Of a DNA stretch of 23,351 nucleotides, positions 21,055-23,351 are shown piece after piece (positions within the stretch are counted from its first letter, which is position 1; each line of letters begins with the position of its first letter). The stretch is from a virus, in IMG/VR virus record IMGVR_UViG_3300042448_001443, positions 1 through 23,351 of that record; one strand, written 5' to 3'. Both the position numbers and the translations under genes were made by a program. The notes below the pieces were generated by a model. It searched no databases and was not told the origin of the DNA. It saw nothing but the letters and a program-made list of their open reading frames with translations.

Positions 21055-22842
21055 TTATGCGGATAAATCTAATGTGTCAACTATTTGATAAATTGTATTA
21101 ATTGATTTCTCAACTACCTTTTTTTCAGAACCACTAAGTGTATCTAATATAGCTTCATTTCGTTCAGCTATCATAATCCAATATTCATTTGGTGAGCAAT
21201 TCCAATTTTTATTTTTCTGATTACCATCTAAGTTATCATCTATCATTCCTAAAAATCCATCTTTAGCATCACCACCAGTACTATGCATTTGCTTATGTAA
21301 CCAATGAAGTCCTTCTCCATTTGAAAAATTTACAATAGATATGTTATCTGTGGATAATGGGAATAGTTTTAATCTAGCTACCATTGATTCACTTTCAATG
21401 AAAGATGCAGTTCTTTTCAATACATTTTCACGATATTCAGCTTGTAAATCTCTATCTTTTGAACGATTTTTAATGTCCGAATCTACATTTTGAAATACAT
21501 ATTGAAAGATTTTATCCCAACGAGAATTAGCACTTGTTGAATTATAAGTGGAAGCTTCTGTTCCAAAGTATTTCCAAACAGGAACTTTTTTATTATTATG
21601 GTTTACATCCGAATTCAAAAGTCTTGCATACTCATTGATAACTTTATTTACAACCTTAGAAATACCCATTTTTGGATTCTTTCTTTTAAAATAAAGTGCC
21701 AAACTAACCATCAATATACCGGTATGATATTTTTTAATATGAAGGTCTTCCATAGCTTGGATTTTAGAACCTCCTATTTTTTTCCAATCATTAACTAAGC
21801 TATTAATTGTTGTAGTAATTGTAGTCCACTCTTCTGATTCAAATACAAGTTTATATTCTTTTTCATAAAATGAAACAATATCTAAATAACTAGCATCTGT
21901 AATTGTTTTCTTAAACATATCTCTCCAATAATCAGTTTCTTTTCCATCATCTTTACCATTTTCAAAACTAACTACCATATTATTAAACTTTTTAAACTCA
22001 TCGATAGTATCACAATATCTAGAACCTATATATGCCTGAAGAATTGGAATCATTTTGGCTACTTTATGCTTATCAGCATAACTTTGATGACCAAACATTA
22101 ATTTACCTTTATTAAAGTTATCAGTTCCAATTTTATTGGTAAAATATTCAAGTAGTTTATCTCCACAATAATGAGTTTTATATTCATTTGTTCGTTTTAG
22201 TGGAGTCATATAATAGTTATAAGCCAACCAAGGGTTTGGTTGTCTATTACAATTCATCATATCTTTTTCAAATTGACGGGTTGTTTGTAAACTAACTACA
22301 AATCCAATCTTAACATTATTATAAAACTCTTTAAACTCATCGGATGATTCTACCACAGACTTCAAAGAGTAAGCGTAGTCTAATTGTTCTTCTTTTTTTG
22401 AATTAAAAAAATTGCGAATTAAATTTATCAAATACTTATCGTCTTCATTATTTATATCATAATGCAATATGATATCATCGCACATATTCAACCATTCCTT
22501 TCCATTAAGAACTTCGTTGGTATAATATTTTCCAAATGTTAATGAAAACATAGTTCCATTATCACGAATAAATCCAACTTTCGATGGATTATCTTTTAAA
22601 ATACTTACCAGTAATTGACCTTTTTCTGAAATACCGGTCATATAACGAATTAAATGATGAACTTTACCATAATACTTTATTTTTGTATCTAAATCTTCAT
22701 CACGATTTCCTTCATTATCTAATTGTTTAGCTTCAATAAGATATTTACATTCATTGAATGTAACTACTCCTATTTGTTTTACAAACATAGCAGGTTTTTG
22801 TTTGTTATTACCTACATACTTAATTGATTCTTTTAATTCCAT
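21055..22842 (-). CDS. Large hypothetical protein (595 aa), possible HNH-like segment
   Basis: I do not recognise this protein. It is mostly helical and Lys/Asn/Asp-rich, with N-terminal VVTFNECKYLIEAKQLDNEG, an acidic middle and no membrane segment. Near the C-terminus HWLHKQMHSTGGDAKDGF (about 517-534), followed by IDDNLDGNQKNKNW, recalls the H...G-G-D...N...N-K spacing of HNH-type nucleases, but a convincing catalytic set is not established. It is the first gene after the promoter at 22869-22900 and is followed after one base by a glycosyltransferase and then DNA polymerase; the Mom-like gene lies upstream. A part in DNA modification or restriction counter-measures is a guess from position. 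It might equally be a structural or host-takeover protein. Confidence 0.75.
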   Translation of the reverse strand: MELKESIKYVGNNKQKPAMFVKQIGVVTFNECKYLIEAKQLDNEGNRDEDLDTKIKYYGKVHHLIRYMTGISEKGQLLVSILKDNPSKVGFIRDNGTMFSLTFGKYYTNEVLNGKEWLNMCDDIILHYDINNEDDKYLINLIRNFFNSKKEEQLDYAYSLKSVVESSDEFKEFYNNVKIGFVVSLQTTRQFEKDMMNCNRQPNPWLAYNYYMTPLKRTNEYKTHYCGDKLLEYFTNKIGTDNFNKGKLMFGHQSYADKHKVAKMIPILQAYIGSRYCDTIDEFKKFNNMVVSFENGKDDGKETDYWRDMFKKTITDASYLDIVSFYEKEYKLVFESEEWTTITTTINSLVNDWKKIGGSKIQAMEDLHIKKYHTGILMVSLALYFKRKNPKMGISKVVNKVINEYARLLNSDVNHNNKKVPVWKYFGTEASTYNSTSANSRWDKIFQYVFQNVDSDIKNRSKDRDLQAEYRENVLKRTASFIESESMVARLKLFPLSTDNISIVNFSNGEGLHWLHKQMHSTGGDAKDGFLGMIDDNLDGNQKNKNWNCSPNEYWIMIAERNEAILDTLSGSEKKVVEKSINTIYQIVDTLDLSA

Positions 22843-22868
22843 ATTTAAGGGGGTTATTGTTTATATAA

Positions 22869-22900
22869 TAAAGATAAGTAAAATAAATGATATTTCCAAA
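22869..22900 (-). promoter_or_regulatory. Bacteroidota-type promoter upstream of the 595-aa gene
   Basis: On the minus strand TTTG (22900-22897) is followed after 20 bp by TATCTTTA (22876-22869), one base off the consensus TAnnTTTG, with the same 20-bp spacing as the promoters at 6432 and 17374. It lies in a 62-bp gap between the Mom-like gene and the 595-aa gene and would drive the latter, the glycosyltransferase and DNA polymerase. Confidence 0.65.
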
Positions 22901-22904
22901 TATT

Positions 22905-23351
22905 TTACCAAAAATTTTCAGTACCTTCAGGTACTTCGTATGTTGTTAAATGATGTACTACTTCTGTATTATAAGATGCAGTATCTTTGGGGTATGGCTT
23001 GATTTCATGCTTCAATCTACTCATCAAATCTTTCTTCTCCCGCTTATCTTGCGCAATTATCTGAACGTACCTATGTTTTGGTGGTTCTTCTCTTCTCCAA
23101 AATTCTTTGTATCCTTCTTTACCAATTTCGTTTTGTAAATGTGCTAAATTACCACTACCCCATAAAGAGAATACTGTCCTACTATGAATCCATTTGTAAG
23201 GGTCTTTACTTAATGAGATACCCCAATTTGGCATTAGTGCTATATCGGATGATAATCCTTGATAAATCCAATTTGTAGCTTGGTAGATACCACCTAAATG
23301 TGCTTGTCCATTGTCTGCATATGATAGGAGTACTTTGATTGCTTTATCGTT
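22905..23351 (-). CDS. Mom-like DNA adenine modification protein, 5' end outside window
   Basis: The frame is open to the right edge, so 148 C-terminal residues are visible and the start is missing; an ATG at 23234 is internal. The visible part begins with NDKAIKVLLSYADNGQAHLG, followed by GGIYQATNWIYQGLS. The S-Y-A-D, H-x-G-x-I-Y-Q-A-x-N-W-x-Y-x-G pattern is characteristic of phage Mom proteins, GNAT-fold enzymes of the Mu type that convert adenine to N6-(methylcarbamoyl)adenine, shielding phage DNA from restriction. The C-terminal part (RYVQIIAQDKREKKDLM, then KPYPKD) is typical of the tail of these proteins. It likely ends an operon that begins outside the window, because a promoter follows within the 62-bp gap. 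Chemistry in this phage is inferred from the family. Confidence 0.8.
   Translation of the reverse strand, partial: NDKAIKVLLSYADNGQAHLGGIYQATNWIYQGLSSDIALMPNWGISLSKDPYKWIHSRTVFSLWGSGNLAHLQNEIGKEGYKEFWRREEPPKHRYVQIIAQDKREKKDLMSRLKHEIKPYPKDTASYNTEVVHHLTTYEVPEGTENFW

Overview
The window looks like part of the genome of a T4-related tailed phage (Caudoviricetes, myovirus-type replisome) that infects a member of the Bacteroidota. The phage call rests on a T4-style replication set: family B DNA polymerase, sliding clamp, clamp-loader large and small subunits and dUTPase. The host call rests on three promoters with the Bacteroidota layout TTTG/TTG, 20 bp, TAnnTTTG or one base off, on AT-rich DNA, and on start codons preceded by A/T-rich sequence with no Shine-Dalgarno. 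All 28 supported genes lie on the minus strand, so transcription runs from high to low coordinates. Gaps are 0 to 20 bp or overlaps, apart from five short regulatory gaps. No stretch above 160 bp lacks a gene, and I saw no tRNA, rRNA, CRISPR array or insertion sequence.

In transcription order, 23351-17405 carries a Mom-like DNA-modification gene (5' end outside the window), a promoter, a 595-residue protein I do not recognise, a GT-B glycosyltransferase and the DNA polymerase. A second promoter at 17374-17404 starts the replication-accessory operon 17333-12557: sliding clamp, a 59-aa protein, a DruA-like (DUF4338) protein, a 107-aa unknown, dUTPase, clamp-loader large subunit, two related zinc-ribbon proteins and the clamp-loader small subunit. 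A weaker promoter precedes a PD-(D/E)XK nuclease with Cas4/AddB-like cysteines (12509-11643).

From 11576 to 7660 lie a ribbon-helix-helix protein, a 2H phosphoesterase (a candidate Acb1-type anti-CBASS enzyme), two GT4-type glycosyltransferases and an unknown protein. Next is a collagen-like Gly-Thr-Ser repeat protein (7598-6573), most likely a virion fibre, closed by a terminator. From 6413 to the left edge runs a tightly overlapping operon of about ten genes for glycan synthesis: glycosyltransferases, UDP-GlcNAc 2-epimerase, a GT-D-like protein, a GNAT acetyltransferase, a very short DegT-like protein, a hexapeptide acyltransferase and a glycosyltransferase cut by the edge.

My working reading is that the phage makes and attaches an unusual sugar, possibly to its Thr/Ser-rich collagen-like fibre, and separately carries DNA modification (Mom-like) and possible counter-defence functions (2H phosphoesterase, DruA-like protein). 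An 18-bp AT-rich near-palindrome occurs exactly in front of the ribbon-helix-helix gene and the glycan operon, with a weaker copy in front of the fibre gene. It may be the operator or promoter that ties these units together. The functional links are inference; the motifs and gene layout are read from the sequence.
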